NCBI RefSeq assembly: GCF_003129925.1
Contig: NZ_QFFN01000003.1
Location: forward strand, 1-64,000
DNA from: Bifidobacterium catulorum
GTDB lineage: Bacteria; Actinomycetota; Actinomycetes; Actinomycetales; Bifidobacteriaceae
Direction: 5' to 3'
DNA: 64,000 nt
In this document: positions 34,407-44,645 of the stretch, piece after piece
How the letters are laid out: each line of letters starts with the position of its first letter
Position numbering within the stretch: the first letter of the stretch is position 1
Translations under genes and position numbers: made by a program
Notes under the pieces: model-generated
Told to the model about the DNA's origin: nothing
The model's input: the letters and a program-made list of their open reading frames with translations, nothing else
Databases searched by the model: none

Positions 34407-35354
34407 TCAGCGTGGGGCGGCCGCATCCACAGCCTCACGGGGCGTCTTCGCCGGGATCTGGGCGAGCATGGTGCCCGCGAAGATCAACACGCATCCCAGA
34501 TACCCCCGTCCGGTCATCACCTCGCCGAGCAGCAGAGCCCCTCCGACGGCGGAGAAGAACGACTCCAGCGACATGATCAGCGACGCGCGCGTCGGCGGCA
34601 CCCACTGCTGTCCCACAACCTGCAGGGTGTAGGCGACGCCCACCGAGCCGATTCCCGCATACAGGATGGGCATCCATGCGGCGGCCGCACCCGACCAGTT
34701 CACCGATCCCTCGATCAGCGAACCGGACCAGCTGAGCGCCGACGTGACGATGAACTGGCCGAACGACAACAGGATCGGGTCGATGTCCGAGGCGAGCGTG
34801 TCGATGAGCAGGATGTGCGCGGCGAACAGCAGCGCGGAGACGAACACCATGGCGTCGCCTAAGGTCAGCGTCCCCGAATCGTTCGCCATGCACAGCAGGT
34901 AGAAGCCGATGACGGCCAGTCCCACGCTCACGATTGTGAACAGGCCGATGCGCCTGTGCAGGAACACCCACGCCAGCAGGGGCACGATGACGATGTACAG
35001 CGCGGTGATGAACCCCGCCCTTCCCGCGGAACGGCCGTAGAGGACGCCGTACTGTTGCAGGGTGCTCGCCGCGAACAACACCAGCCCGCATAACGCGGCC
35101 ACCGCCGCCACATGCGCCGGCGAGCCCGTCCCGTGGGCATGGGGGAGTCCCCTCCGTCCGCCTTTCCGCATCAGCAGAATGGGTAGGAGGGAGATCGCTC
35201 CCAACGTGAACCGCGCGGCGTTGAAGAACATCGGGGTCGTCGAATCCATGCCCGCGACCTGCGAGACGAAGGCGAATCCCCATATCATGGCCGTCAGCAA
35301 CAGGCAGGCCATGCCGCCATACTCTTTCTTTCGCACGCGAACACCGTAGACCAC
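34407..35354 (-). CDS. DMT-superfamily (EamA) transporter
   Basis: A membrane protein of up to 315 residues with ten predicted helices in two EamA repeats. The first begins near MACLLLTAMIWGFAFVSQVAG, with the WG pair typical of the family. The second begins near GDAMVFVSALLFAAHILLID. The motif ESFFSAVGGALLLGEVMTGRGYLGCVLIFAG closes the second repeat, in pieces. Such proteins export amino acids, metabolites or drugs, and the substrate here is not inferable. The start is uncertain: GTG at 35354, GTG at 35336 (MRKKEYGG) or ATG at 35312. None has a good ribosome site. Confidence 0.88.
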   Translation of the reverse strand: MVYGVRVRKKEYGGMACLLLTAMIWGFAFVSQVAGMDSTTPMFFNAARFTLGAISLLPILLMRKGGRRGLPHAHGTGSPAHVAAVAALCGLVLFAASTLQQYGVLYGRSAGRAGFITALYIVIVPLLAWVFLHRRIGLFTIVSVGLAVIGFYLLCMANDSGTLTLGDAMVFVSALLFAAHILLIDTLASDIDPILLSFGQFIVTSALSWSGSLIEGSVNWSGAAAAWMPILYAGIGSVGVAYTLQVVGQQWVPPTRASLIMSLESFFSAVGGALLLGEVMTGRGYLGCVLIFAGTMLAQIPAKTPREAVDAAAPR

Positions 35355-35407
35355 GCATATGAACCGTCAGAACGACGGTCCGGATTATGGAACCGGCCGC
35401 GAAACGA

Positions 35408-35445
35408 CGGAAGGCCGCTTCGGCGAAACGCGAAGCGGCCTTCCG
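35408..35445 (-). terminator. hairpin after the Bax-inhibitor-like gene
   Basis: CGGAAGGCCGCTTCG and CGAAGCGGCCTTCCG form a perfect 15-base stem with an 8-base loop, just after the gene's stop codon in its direction. The minus strand continues TCGTTTCG. Confidence 0.8.
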
Positions 35446-35462
35446 GACGATGGATCCGACGG

Positions 35463-36359
35463 TCAGTCCCGGGAGCCGAACAGCTGCAGCAGGTTCATGA
35501 AGAAGTTGATGAAATCGAGATACAGGTTCAGCGCGCAGAGGATCGAAACCCTCCTGATCATCGTGCCGTCGTAGGAATACTGCTGGAACATGGCGCGCGT
35601 GAACTGCGCGTCATGGGCGGTCAGACCGGCGAAGATCACCAACGCGATCGCCGAGCAGACCATAGTCATCGTCTGGCCGGGCATGAACACGGCCATAAGG
35701 ATCTCCGCCACGATCAGCACCAGCAAGGCGACCATGAGAATGGGTCCGAACCGCAGCAGATCCACCTTGGTGGTCAGACCGATCATGGTCAGGCACAGGA
35801 AGAATCCGGCGGTCATGGCCAGCACCATGACGATGCTGCCCAGCGAATACACGGCGAAGATCGAACTGAGCGTGAACCCCATCAACGCGGCGTAGACGTA
35901 AAACACCACGCGGGCCACGGCCGGGTTCATCGACATCACCTTGGCGCTCAGGGCCACCGCCATCACCACCTGGACGATGGCCAGACCGATCCATCCGAAC
36001 ACGCCCGTGGCGGAAAGATACGCGACCAGCAGGCCGCTGACCTGCGTGAACATGGCCACGACGGCCGTCACAAGAAGACCGGCGGTCATCTCCGCATACG
36101 CCTTCGTGACCGAGACCCGCTGTGCTCTGAAGAGACTGTCCTGGGAATAGGCCGCCTGCGCGTCCATGACAGGACGGCCGTCGTATCCTGGCTGCGCGTA
36201 CTGTGGCTGCGCATACTGTGGTTGCGCATACTGGGGCTGAGTGTACTGTGGTTGCGCGTATTGGGGCTGCGCATACTGCTGCTGATACTGCTGGCCGTAG
36301 CCGTCCTGATAATCCTGATACTGCTGGTTGCGGGGCTGGCGGCCGTTGTCGAATGCCAT
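35463..36359 (-). CDS. Bax inhibitor-1/YccA-family membrane protein with QYAQP repeats
   Basis: A 298-residue protein with seven predicted membrane helices of the Bax inhibitor-1 (UPF0005) family, proteins linked to membrane homeostasis and calcium leak. The family core runs from about residue 85 (VTKAYAEMTAGLLVTAVVAMF) to the end, closing with LNLYLDFINFFMNLLQLFGSRD. The first 60 residues are a low-complexity Gln/Tyr/Pro region with about six QYAQP units encoded by 15-base repeats. AGAAGGAG precedes the ATG at 36359. It follows the alarmone synthetase gene on the same strand at 65 bases. Confidence 0.92.
   Translation of the reverse strand: MAFDNGRQPRNQQYQDYQDGYGQQYQQQYAQPQYAQPQYTQPQYAQPQYAQPQYAQPGYDGRPVMDAQAAYSQDSLFRAQRVSVTKAYAEMTAGLLVTAVVAMFTQVSGLLVAYLSATGVFGWIGLAIVQVVMAVALSAKVMSMNPAVARVVFYVYAALMGFTLSSIFAVYSLGSIVMVLAMTAGFFLCLTMIGLTTKVDLLRFGPILMVALLVLIVAEILMAVFMPGQTMTMVCSAIALVIFAGLTAHDAQFTRAMFQQYSYDGTMIRRVSILCALNLYLDFINFFMNLLQLFGSRD
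36191..36280. repeat. six 15-base tandem repeats in the Bax-inhibitor-like gene
   Basis: Imperfect units start at 36191, 36206, 36221, 36236, 36251 and 36266. Each encodes five residues (QYAQP or QYTQP), so changes in copy number keep the reading frame. Confidence 0.85.
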
Positions 36360-36424
36360 GAATGCTCCTTCTGTTTCCATAACCGGGCACAGCATACGGC
36401 GGCCACCTTAAGGATTGCTGGAAC

Positions 36425-37123
36425 TCAGCCGATCTCCTGATGAATCCGCTGCATGCGCCCCTCGATCTCGGCCAATTGCTCGGCGCAGTCCTTCAAGGTC
36501 TCGAAATGCCTCTCCCTGGCCGTGTCCTCGATCGTGTTCTTGTAGCGGAGACGATGTTCGAGACTCGCCCAGTAGTCCATGGCGATGGTGCGGAACTGCA
36601 CCTCGACTGGCGTCGGATGGGGGCCGTCGGAAAGGAACACCGGCACCTGGTATATGACGTGGAGGCTGCGGTATCCGTTCGGCTTGGGATTGGCGATGTA
36701 GTCCTTGACCCGGATGACCTCGATGTCGGACTGCTCCGACAGGGTCTTCGCCACGGCGTAGACGTCCGTCACGTAGTTGCAGATCACGCGGATGCCGGCG
36801 ATGTCGTAGAGGTTGTCCCTGATCGATGAGATCTCGACGGGCAGGCCGCGCCTCTTCAGCTTGCCGATCGTGGAGCCGATGCTCTTCAGACGGCATTCGA
36901 TGTGGTGGATGGGATTGTGTTCGTTCTTCAGCTGGAACTCGTCGTCGAGGTTCTCCAGCTTCGTGCTGATCTCACGCATGGCGCCCGAATAGACCTGCTC
37001 CAACTCCGCGTATTCCACGATCTGCGCGCCGCGGAAGGTGTCGGTGCCGAGCTCCGCCGAGACCTGCTCCATGCGTGTGCGGATCTCGGGCACGTTGAAG
37101 CGCTGCTTGCGTTCAAGAATCAT
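36425..37123 (-). CDS. relQ: small alarmone synthetase (RelQ type GTP pyrophosphokinase)
   Basis: A 232-residue single-domain (p)ppGpp synthetase. The synthetase motifs are IAGIRVICNYVTDVY, KDYIANPKPNGYRSLHVIY and VEVQFRTIAMDYWASLEHRL, typical of RelQ/YjbM. It lacks the hydrolase, TGS and ACT domains of long Rel proteins, so it would act as a stress-induced (p)ppGpp source. A helical C-terminus (about 195-232) matches the tetramerisation region of RelQ. AAGGAG precedes the ATG. Confidence 0.93.
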   Translation of the reverse strand: MILERKQRFNVPEIRTRMEQVSAELGTDTFRGAQIVEYAELEQVYSGAMREISTKLENLDDEFQLKNEHNPIHHIECRLKSIGSTIGKLKRRGLPVEISSIRDNLYDIAGIRVICNYVTDVYAVAKTLSEQSDIEVIRVKDYIANPKPNGYRSLHVIYQVPVFLSDGPHPTPVEVQFRTIAMDYWASLEHRLRYKNTIEDTARERHFETLKDCAEQLAEIEGRMQRIHQEIG

Positions 37124-37239
37124 GGGTCCGTTCTCCTTGTCGACCGATCATCATCGAAACCAACGGAATATTAGCAAACGAGACGCGGGGAAAGCTGGGA
37201 ATTCGGTGAGATTCGCGACGCTCGCTAGGATTGGACGTT

Positions 37240-38709
37240 ATGAACGAGGACATGATGACGCCTGAGGAACGCGATCCCGTCCCCGCGGTCCCAGCCGGGC
37301 GGAAGGACGAATGCGGGCGTGGCACGGGACGCGGCAGGGGTGTGTTCGCCATCCGCACGCTGGGATGCCAGATGAACGTGCATGATTCGGAACGCATCGC
37401 CGGCGTGCTCGAATCCGCCGGATACGTGCCCGCCGACGAGGACCAGACCAGGAACGGCGACTTCGACCTGGTCATACTGAACACCTGCGCGGTGCGCGAG
37501 AACGCCACCGAACGCATGTACGGCACACTCGGTCGATGGGCCCGGTACAAGCACCGCCGACCGGGCATGCAGATCGCCGTAGGAGGGTGCATGGCCCAGA
37601 AGGACCGCGACCGCATCACCAGGCGAGTGCCCTGGGTGGATGCCGTCTTCGGCACCAAGAACATCGGCTCGCTGCCCAGACTGCTGGACGAGGCGCGAAC
37701 GACCGGACGCGCCCAGGTGGAGATCTCGCGCGACCTCTCCTATTTCCCCAGCCAGCTGCCCACGGCAAGGGCGTCGAGGATATCCTCGTGGGTGTCCATC
37801 TCCGTGGGATGCAACAACACCTGCACGTTCTGCATCGTGCCCGCCGTGCGAGGCAAGGAGCGAGACCGCCGTCCCGGCGACGTCCTTGAGGAGATCCGAC
37901 GTTGCGTGGACGAAGGGGCCCGGGAGGTGACGCTGCTCGGGCAGAACGTCAACTCGTATGGGTACTCCATGGGCGACCGCACCGCGTTCTCCAGGCTGCT
38001 GCGCGCATGCGGGCGCATCGACGGGCTCGAACGAGTCCGATTCACGTCGCCCCATCCGGCGGCGTTCACCGACGACGTGATCGCGGCCATGGCCGAGACC
38101 CCCAACGTGATGCACCAGCTGCACATGCCTCTGCAATCCGGGTCGGACCGCATCCTGCGCGCCATGCGGCGCTCCTATCGCGCCGAGAGGTTCATGACCA
38201 TCCTCGGCAAGGTGCGCGACGCCATGCCCGACGCGCAGATCAGCACGGACGTCATCGTGGGATTCCCCGGTGAGACCGACGATGACTTCGAACAGACCAT
38301 GCGCGTGGTCGAACAGGCCCGGTTCTCCTCGGCGTTCACCTTCGAATACTCGCCGAGGCCGGGCACGCCCGCCGCCGTGATGGACCAGGTGCCCCACGCC
38401 GCGGTGCGCGAGCGCTACGACAGGCTCCACGAGCTGCAGGAGCGCATCACCGCCGAAGGGCTGCGCACGTTCGAGGGGCGCGACGTCGAGGTGATGGTCT
38501 CCGCCACGCAGGGCAGACGCGACGGGGAGACCCATCGCGTCACCGGACGCGAACGCACCGGCGTCCTCGTGCACGTGGGTGTGCCCGAGGACCGTCCGCA
38601 GCCGAAGGTCGGCGACTTCGTCACCGCCACCGTGACCCATGCCGCGGCACACTATCTCATCGCCGACCCGGACATGAAAGCGGGGCAGACCTATGACATC
38701 AGGCACTGA
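37240..38709 (+). CDS. miaB: tRNA-2-methylthio-N6-dimethylallyladenosine synthase
   Basis: A 489-residue radical SAM methylthiotransferase that adds the 2-methylthio group to i6A37 in tRNAs reading UNN codons. The N-terminal cluster region has [13 protein letters not shown] and [13 protein letters not shown]. The radical SAM motif is [12 protein letters not shown] (Cys-x3-Cys-x2-Cys). A C-terminal TRAM domain ends with [18 protein letters not shown]. The ATG at 37240 has AGGA nine bases upstream. A TTG three codons earlier is less likely. The end overlaps miaA by 17 bases, so the two successive steps of one modification are translationally coupled. Confidence 0.96.
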   Translation: MNEDMMTPEERDPVPAVPAGRKDECGRGTGRGRGVFAIRTLGCQMNVHDSERIAGVLESAGYVPADEDQTRNGDFDLVILNTCAVRENATERMYGTLGRWARYKHRRPGMQIAVGGCMAQKDRDRITRRVPWVDAVFGTKNIGSLPRLLDEARTTGRAQVEISRDLSYFPSQLPTARASRISSWVSISVGCNNTCTFCIVPAVRGKERDRRPGDVLEEIRRCVDEGAREVTLLGQNVNSYGYSMGDRTAFSRLLRACGRIDGLERVRFTSPHPAAFTDDVIAAMAETPNVMHQLHMPLQSGSDRILRAMRRSYRAERFMTILGKVRDAMPDAQISTDVIVGFPGETDDDFEQTMRVVEQARFSSAFTFEYSPRPGTPAAVMDQVPHAAVRERYDRLHELQERITAEGLRTFEGRDVEVMVSATQGRRDGETHRVTGRERTGVLVHVGVPEDRPQPKVGDFVTATVTHAAAHYLIADPDMKAGQTYDIRH

Positions 38710-39691
38710 GCCGCGAGTCGTCTCCATCGTCGGACCCACGGCCTCCGGCAAGACCGGCCTCGCCATCGCCCTAGCCAAGGCCCTTGAGGCCAAGGGGCAG
38801 CGGGCCGAGATCGTGAATGCGGACGCCTACCAGATGTACCGCGGCATGGACATCGGCACCGCCAAGGCCACCGCCGGGGAACGGGCCGAGGTGCCGCATC
38901 ACCTGCTCGACGTCATCGATCCCGGCGAGACCATGACCGTGGCCCGGTTCCAGGCCATGGCCCGCGACTGCATCCGTGAACTGCGGTCCCGGGGGGTGCG
39001 CCCCATACTCGTCGGCGGTTCGGGGCTGTACGCGCGCGCCGCCATCGACGACATCAGCTTCCCCGGAACCGATCCCGATGTGCGTGCGGCGCTCGAACGC
39101 AGGGCGGTTGACGAGGGACCGGGCGTCCTCTTCGACGAGCTTCGCGCGAAGGACCCCGAAGCCGCCGCGCGCATGGACCCGCACAACCCGCGACGCACGA
39201 TCCGAGCGCTGGAGGTCATCGCGATCACCGGTCGCCCGTACTCCGCCAGTCTGCCCCGATACCGCTACGTGATCCCCTGCGTGCAGATCGGCCTCGACCT
39301 GCCGCGCGAGGAGCTCGACAGGCGCATCGCCGCACGTACCATGCGGATGCGCGACGACGGCTTCGTCCATGAGGCGGAACGTCTTCGCGACCATCTGGGG
39401 GCCACCGCCGCACGGGCGCTCGGCTACCAGCAGATGATCGACGTGCTCGACGGGCTCATGGACGAGGACGAGGCGTTCGCCGACATCGCGCAGAAGACCC
39501 GTCGTCTCGCCCGCAAGCAGATGGGATGGTTCGGACGCGACCCCCGCATCCATTGGCTTGAGGCGCTCAACCCGGCGCTGCTCCACAACGCGCTCGCCAT
39601 CGTGGCCCATGCCGATGAGGGCGCATACGATGCCATCGACGCGCATGCCGACGAATACGCGCAGCACCATCTCGGAGACATCGCCCGATGA
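38693..39691 (+). CDS. miaA: tRNA dimethylallyltransferase
   Basis: A 332-residue enzyme that transfers a dimethylallyl group to A37 of tRNA, making the substrate of MiaB. The P-loop [14 protein letters not shown] is at about residues 9-22. The [17 protein letters not shown] block holds the catalytic Asp. [18 protein letters not shown] and the C-terminal [14 protein letters not shown] are family motifs. It starts inside the end of miaB. Confidence 0.96.
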   Translation: MTSGTEPRVVSIVGPTASGKTGLAIALAKALEAKGQRAEIVNADAYQMYRGMDIGTAKATAGERAEVPHHLLDVIDPGETMTVARFQAMARDCIRELRSRGVRPILVGGSGLYARAAIDDISFPGTDPDVRAALERRAVDEGPGVLFDELRAKDPEAAARMDPHNPRRTIRALEVIAITGRPYSASLPRYRYVIPCVQIGLDLPREELDRRIAARTMRMRDDGFVHEAERLRDHLGATAARALGYQQMIDVLDGLMDEDEAFADIAQKTRRLARKQMGWFGRDPRIHWLEALNPALLHNALAIVAHADEGAYDAIDAHADEYAQHHLGDIAR

Positions 39692-39780
39692 CATGCGGAT
39701 GTTTTTTCCACGATGTTTCGTGAACATCATGCCGCCGAGCCCGGGGACATCCTGAAGCAACGGTATTGTAGGGCATTGCT

Positions 39781-42609
39781 ATGGCACAGAAATCATCCCC
39801 TCGATCGACGCCGAATCGGTCCAGTTCACGAAAAGCATCGTCATCCCCGCGTTCCGCATCGCAGGCGGGCCCCGCCATGACCGACGACGAGCCGGGATGG
39901 AAGCGGGCCCTGCTCGCCGTGCCCCGCGGATTGGGCATGATGGTCCGTACGCTCACCGGCGTGGGAGAGTTCGATCCGGCCTACCGCAGGGACGGGCTGT
40001 GCTTCGTCTTCGCCATACTGGCCATCATGTTCGTGGCCAGCGAATGGTTCCGCGTCGACGGATTCATCGGCCGTACGCTCCACGCGGTCGCGGCGGGGCT
40101 GTTCGGCATGATGAGCGTCGTGCTTCCCGTGCTGCTGTTCATCGTCGTCTGGCGGCTGCTGCGCAACGCCGGCCGGGACTCCGACAATCCCCGCGTCGTC
40201 TGCGGGTGGACCATGCTGCTGTGGTCCGTCTGCTCGATCATCGACGCCGCCAAGCTGGGGGACTCCCATGACTTCGACATCCACCGGATACAGGACGCCG
40301 GAGGCCTGTTCGGATTCGTGCTCGGATCCACGCTGTCGTGGGGTCTTTCCAAGGTCTTCGCCATCATCCTGTTCGTGCTCGTGGCGCTTGCGTCGCTGCT
40401 GCTCATCACCCGCACCCATGTGAGCGAGCTGCCGCAGCGTCTTGAGACGCTCGCCGCGCGGCTGCAGGGTCGCGACGCCGCAGCCGGGGACGAGGGGCGC
40501 GACGCCGATTTCCCCAACGAGGTCAGGCTGGGGGACGGCGACGACACCATAGCCTTCGCTGACGGCGTGCCTACCCATGACGGGAGCGACGGCGGCCATG
40601 GGGCCGACGAGGGCGGCGACGGTGCCCGCGCCCCATGGTGGCGGCGATTGTTCTCCGGGCATTTCGGCCGGGATGCCGGCGACGACGCCAAACTGGACGA
40701 ATATGCAGCGGACAAGGCGTTCGACAAGGCCGCCAGCACCCATGGGCAGACGGCGGAGACCGCACTGGTGAGCCGTGACGGCGATCTGCCGGCGCATCGC
40801 CTGCGAACCGTATCGTCCCTCGGCGGCGAGGCCGGTTCCCCGGCGCAGTCCGGCGCCGTCGGGGTGGACCCGTGGGCCACCGCCATCATGCCCTCGGGCA
40901 GTTTCCCCGCGTCGGAGTCGCCCGCGCATCCGCAGGGCGCCGCCGCCGTCGAGTCCTCAGCTTCGCCCGCCATGGATGCGAAGGACCTCGGGAACGCGCA
41001 CGGCGGCGTGGAACCGCAGACCGTGGTCGATGCCGCGTCCAACGATGCGCGGCGTGCAGAGCCCCGTCCCGCCGCCACGGTCCTGGACCCCGCGGAATAC
41101 CATCTTCCCGATCTGGAGCTGCTCAAACACGGCAAGCCCCATGCCGCAAGGACACCGGCGAACGACAGGGTCATCGCCGCCCTGCGCGACACCTTCCAGC
41201 AGTTCAAGGTGGACGCCCAGGTGGTCGGATTCCTCAGGGGGCCCTCGGTCACCCAGTACGAGGTTGAGCTCGGCCCCGGGGTCAAGGTCGAGAAGGTCAC
41301 CAACCTGCGGCGCAACATCGCGTATGCCGTGGCCAGCTCCGACGTGCGCATCCTCTCGCCGATCCCCGGCAAATCCGCCATCGGTATCGAGATCCCGAAC
41401 GTGGACCGCGAGATCGTGCATCTCGGCGACGTCCTGCGCTCCGACAAGGCCCGCAAGGACCGCAATCCCATGCTCGCCGGCGTGGGCAAGGACGTGGAGG
41501 GCCATTTCGTCACGGCAGACCTCACCAAGATGCCGCATCTGCTCGTCGCCGGCGCCACAGGCTCCGGCAAGTCGAGCTTCATCAACTCCATGCTCACCTC
41601 CATCATCATGCGCGCCACGCCCGAGCAGGTGCGGCTCATCATGGTGGACCCCAAACGCGTGGAGCTCTCCGCCTATGCCGGCATCCCGCATCTGCTCACA
41701 CCCATCATCACCGACCCGAAGAAGGCCGCCCAGGCGCTCGAATGGGTCGTCAAGGAGATGGACGCCCGCTACGACGACCTCCAGTACTTCGGATTCCGTC
41801 ACGTCAAGGACTTCAACGAGGCCGTGCGCGCCGGCAAGGTGCATGCGCCCGAGGGGTCGAACCGCAAGGTGGCGCCGTACCCGTACCTGCTCGTGGTCGT
41901 CGACGAGATGGCCGACCTCATGATGGTGGCCAAGAACGACGTCGAAAGCTCCATCCAGCGCATCACCCAGCTGGCACGCGCCGCCGGCGTGCACCTCGTG
42001 CTCGCCACGCAGCGTCCGTCCGTCGACGTGGTCACTGGCCTGATCAAGGCCAACATCCCCTCTCGACTCGCCTTCGCCACCTCGTCGGCCACGGATTCGC
42101 GCGTCATCCTCGACACCACCGGTGCGGAGAGCCTCATCGGACAGGGTGACGCCTTGTTCCTGCCGATGGGCAGCGCCAAGCCGTTGCGCGTGCAGGGCTC
42201 CTGGGTCTCGGAATCCGAGATCCGCGACGCCGTGGACTTCGTCAAGACGCAGCGCAAGCCGCATTATCGCGAGGACATCGAGGAGATGGCCAAGGAGTCG
42301 GAGAAGAGCGCGCTCGAACCCGACGAGGAGATCGGCGGCGACATGGACGTCCTGCTGCAGGCCGCCGAGCTCGTCGTCACCTCGCAGTTCGGCTCCACCT
42401 CCATGCTGCAGCGCAAGCTGCGCGTCGGCTTCGCCAAGGCGGGACGCCTCATGGATCTGCTGGAATCGCGCGGCGTCGTCGGCCCGTCCGAGGGGTCCAA
42501 GGCGAGGGAGGTGCTGGTCCAGCCCCAGGATCTGCCGCAGGTGCTGGCATTCATCAAGGGCGAGACGAAGGCCCTGACGCCCTCCCGGCCACAGGAGGCG
42601 GGGGAGTGA
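39781..42609 (+). CDS. ftsK: FtsK/SpoIIIE DNA translocase
   Basis: A 942-residue division-septum DNA pump that aligns and clears chromosome termini, activating Xer recombination at dif. Four membrane helices lie at about residues 75-215. A long, acidic and Ala/Ser/Gly-rich linker follows to about 430. The motor has an alpha domain, Walker [15 protein letters not shown] near 588 and Walker [14 protein letters not shown] near 702. The C-terminal gamma winged helix, which reads orientation signals, starts near 865 ([20 protein letters not shown]). A TATTGT 11 bases before the ATG may be its -10 box, giving a very short leader. xerC is elsewhere in the window. Confidence 0.96.
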   Translation: MAQKSSPRSTPNRSSSRKASSSPRSASQAGPAMTDDEPGWKRALLAVPRGLGMMVRTLTGVGEFDPAYRRDGLCFVFAILAIMFVASEWFRVDGFIGRTLHAVAAGLFGMMSVVLPVLLFIVVWRLLRNAGRDSDNPRVVCGWTMLLWSVCSIIDAAKLGDSHDFDIHRIQDAGGLFGFVLGSTLSWGLSKVFAIILFVLVALASLLLITRTHVSELPQRLETLAARLQGRDAAAGDEGRDADFPNEVRLGDGDDTIAFADGVPTHDGSDGGHGADEGGDGARAPWWRRLFSGHFGRDAGDDAKLDEYAADKAFDKAASTHGQTAETALVSRDGDLPAHRLRTVSSLGGEAGSPAQSGAVGVDPWATAIMPSGSFPASESPAHPQGAAAVESSASPAMDAKDLGNAHGGVEPQTVVDAASNDARRAEPRPAATVLDPAEYHLPDLELLKHGKPHAARTPANDRVIAALRDTFQQFKVDAQVVGFLRGPSVTQYEVELGPGVKVEKVTNLRRNIAYAVASSDVRILSPIPGKSAIGIEIPNVDREIVHLGDVLRSDKARKDRNPMLAGVGKDVEGHFVTADLTKMPHLLVAGATGSGKSSFINSMLTSIIMRATPEQVRLIMVDPKRVELSAYAGIPHLLTPIITDPKKAAQALEWVVKEMDARYDDLQYFGFRHVKDFNEAVRAGKVHAPEGSNRKVAPYPYLLVVVDEMADLMMVAKNDVESSIQRITQLARAAGVHLVLATQRPSVDVVTGLIKANIPSRLAFATSSATDSRVILDTTGAESLIGQGDALFLPMGSAKPLRVQGSWVSESEIRDAVDFVKTQRKPHYREDIEEMAKESEKSALEPDEEIGGDMDVLLQAAELVVTSQFGSTSMLQRKLRVGFAKAGRLMDLLESRGVVGPSEGSKAREVLVQPQDLPQVLAFIKGETKALTPSRPQEAGE

Positions 42610-42684
42610 GGGCCCGCTGCGGGGCGATGGATCGGAGGCGCGCCCGCGGGAATATGGGGTACGCTTGGGAATCGCTTAGGAAAC

Positions 42685-42716
42685 ATGCGGCCGCCGCGAT
42701 GCCGGTGCGGCCGCAT
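42685..42716 (+). repeat. hairpin in the pgsA leader
   Basis: ATGCGGCCGC and GCGGCCGCAT form a perfect 10-base stem with a 12-base loop. It lies between ftsK and pgsA and ends 12 bases before the pgsA ribosome binding site. It may be a weak ftsK terminator or a leader structure. Confidence 0.55.
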
Positions 42717-42739
42717 ACCGATATGGCAAGGAGCATGTG

Positions 42740-43396
42740 ATGTCCGAAGGCAATGGTTCGGGGACGACGGGGAATTCCCTGCTGGCGGGTTGGAACACGC
42801 CGGCGAACCTCGTCACCTACGCCCGCATCATCCTCGTGGTGGTGTTCATCGTGTTGACCGTGGTCGCCGGTCCTGCAGGACGGGACAATCTTGTCCTGCG
42901 ATGGGTCGCCGCCGTATTGTTCATCGTGGCGGCCAGCACCGACAAGGTCGACGGGTATCTGGCGCGTTCCCGCAACGAAGTCACCGAATTGGGCAAGCTC
43001 ATGGACCCCATCGCCGACAAGCTGCTCATGTGTTCGGCGCTCATCGTGTTCTCCGTCTTCGGTGAATTCGCGTGGGCATGGGTCATCACCGTGCTGTTCC
43101 TCGTCCGTGAAGTCGGCATCACCGTCATGCGGTTCTTCGTGATGGAGCGTCCGGGAGGCAAGGTCATCGCCGCCGCTTGGCCGGGCAAGCTCAAGACGGT
43201 GTTCCAGTCCATCGCATTGTCGATGTACACGCTGCCGGTATGGTCGTTGGCTGACGTCATCGCCCCCGGCATCGGATGGACGACATGGTATTACGTCCTC
43301 GCCTATGCGATGCTCATCGTGGCGCTGGTCCTGTGCCTGTATTCCGGCGGCGTCTACCTGCGCAACACGTTCGGGGCCTCGGGGAGGGACGCCTGA
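42740..43396 (+). CDS. pgsA: CDP-diacylglycerol-glycerol-3-phosphate phosphatidyltransferase
   Basis: A 218-residue membrane enzyme of the CDP-alcohol phosphotransferase family that makes phosphatidylglycerol phosphate. The signature D-G-x2-A-R-x8-G-x3-D-x3-D is seen as DGYLARSRNEVTELGKLMDP plus IADK. About five membrane helices are present. AAGGAG stands seven bases before the ATG at 42740, and a GTG one codon earlier is possible. Its stop shares a base with the next start (TGATG). Confidence 0.94.
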   Translation: MSEGNGSGTTGNSLLAGWNTPANLVTYARIILVVVFIVLTVVAGPAGRDNLVLRWVAAVLFIVAASTDKVDGYLARSRNEVTELGKLMDPIADKLLMCSALIVFSVFGEFAWAWVITVLFLVREVGITVMRFFVMERPGGKVIAAAWPGKLKTVFQSIALSMYTLPVWSLADVIAPGIGWTTWYYVLAYAMLIVALVLCLYSGGVYLRNTFGASGRDA

Positions 43397-43986
43397 TGCA
43401 TGGGATGGCGCAGTCCGGTCTCGATGATGTGGGTGCGCAGGACAAGCGGGACGATCTCGCGGCGCGGGCCTTGGGGCTGTGCGGCGGACGCGGCTGGCGC
43501 ATCGCCGCCGCGGAGTCGTTGACGGGAGGCCTGCTGGCCGACGCGTTCGTCCGCATCCCCGGCGCGTCACAGGTGTTCCTCGGCTCGGCGGTGACCTACG
43601 ACATCGCGGCGAAGGCGTCGATTCTCGACGTCGATTCCCGGCTTCTGCGAGAGCATGGGGCCGTTCATCCGGAAGTGGCCAGGCAGATGGCGGTAGGCAC
43701 CGCCCGGCTGTACCGCACGCGCGACGAATACCGCGGCCGCGTCGTCGGATTGTCGACGACGGGCGTCGCCGGCCCGGGCCCCGATGGCGACAAGCCGGTG
43801 GGTCTGGTATACATCGGCCTGTGCATCCCGGACAGGCATGTACGCGGCGGGTACATGGTCGAATCCCACGAGCTGAGGCTCTCCGGCACCCGCGAGGAGA
43901 TACGCGAGGCGACCGTCGGGCGGGTGCTGGGCCGTCTTGTCGCGCTGCTTGCCGGTGACGCGCGGCGAGAAGACGCGTCGCGATGA
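43396..43986 (+). CDS. pncC: nicotinamide-nucleotide amidase (CinA C-terminal type)
   Basis: A 196-residue enzyme of the CinA C-terminal family that deamidates nicotinamide mononucleotide in pyridine nucleotide recycling. Motifs include IAAAESLTGGLLADAFVRIPGAS, GSAVTYDIAAKASIL and VVGLSTTGVAGPGPDGDKPVG (in pieces). The N-terminal molybdopterin-like domain of full-length CinA is absent, as is usual next to pgsA in actinobacteria. The start overlaps the pgsA stop, and GGGGAGGG lies upstream. Confidence 0.92.
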   Translation: MHGMAQSGLDDVGAQDKRDDLAARALGLCGGRGWRIAAAESLTGGLLADAFVRIPGASQVFLGSAVTYDIAAKASILDVDSRLLREHGAVHPEVARQMAVGTARLYRTRDEYRGRVVGLSTTGVAGPGPDGDKPVGLVYIGLCIPDRHVRGGYMVESHELRLSGTREEIREATVGRVLGRLVALLAGDARREDASR

Positions 43987-43996
43987 CGTCCTGACG

Positions 43997-44012
43997 TGTG
44001 AAATGAGTCACA
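43997..44012. promoter_or_regulatory. CRP/GlxR-type palindromic site upstream of clgR
   Basis: TGTGA, six bases (AATGAG), TCACA: an exact consensus match, 11 bases after the pncC stop and about 80 bases upstream of the predicted clgR transcription start. Confidence 0.55.
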
Positions 44013-44050
44013 TTTATGACCGATAGCGGAATAATCGCCGAATCATCCGG

Positions 44051-44078
44051 TTGACACCTATAGGGATTGAGATACAGG
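44051..44078 (+). promoter_or_regulatory. candidate clgR promoter
   Basis: A perfect -35 box TTGACA (44051-44056) and TACAGG (44073-44078) with a 16-base spacer. The start site would be near 44085, with AAAGGAG before the clgR ATG. Confidence 0.5.
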
Positions 44079-44103
44079 TCCAGGGGTTGGAAAAGGAGCG
44101 AAC

Positions 44104-44634
44104 ATGACGACTACGGCAACACGGTACGACGATGACATCCGCACTTCCGGCCATGCCACGGCGGCACTGCCCGACGGCAAGGCCATGGCCAGGAACCTCA
44201 CCCCTGCGCAGAAGCGCGCCGTCGCTTTCGCGCAGCAGCAGATCCTGCGCGCCCGCGCGGCCCGCAAGGCGAAGGACGACCGTCAGGCGGCACTCAGCCG
44301 CATGTGGGCGAACGCCGACCGCGAGGACGGCCTTGAGGACCGTTCGAATGCGGCCGAGCGCACCCGCGTGGTCACAAGTGACGACGGGCAGATCTCGTTG
44401 CGTAAGGTCATAGGCGAGGTTCTGCGTTCGCTGCGTACCAAGGACCACAAGACCCTTCGCGAGGTCAGCGGGAAGGCCGGCGTCTCCCTCGGCTACCTTT
44501 CCGAGGTGGAGCGCGGGCAGAAGGAGGCCAGCTCCGAATTGCTCGTATCCATCACGCAGGCGCTGGGCGTGCACCTCTCCGACATGCTGATGATGGTGGC
44601 CGACCGCGTCCGTGCGGTTGAGGGCAGGGAATAG
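44104..44634 (+). CDS. clgR: ClgR-type Xre-family regulator of clp genes
   Basis: A 176-residue helix-turn-helix protein. The C-terminal two thirds match Clg[15 protein letters not shown], then [40 protein letters not shown]. In actinobacteria ClgR activates clpP/clpC protease genes, and in Bifidobacterium it has been reported to cooperate with RecA, whose gene follows two genes later. The first 65 residues form a basic extension not needed for the DNA-binding fold. The upstream region holds a CRP-like site and a TTGACA promoter. Confidence 0.94.
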   Translation: MTTTATRYDDDIRTSGHATAALPDGKAMARNLTPAQKRAVAFAQQQILRARAARKAKDDRQAALSRMWANADREDGLEDRSNAAERTRVVTSDDGQISLRKVIGEVLRSLRTKDHKTLREVSGKAGVSLGYLSEVERGQKEASSELLVSITQALGVHLSDMLMMVADRVRAVEGRE

Positions 44635-44645
44635 ATTCTGCGCAT

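Noticed and set aside
36191-36280. Tandem repeats as a possible CRISPR array
   Set aside because: Units are contiguous, 15 bases long, without spacers, and encode an in-frame peptide.
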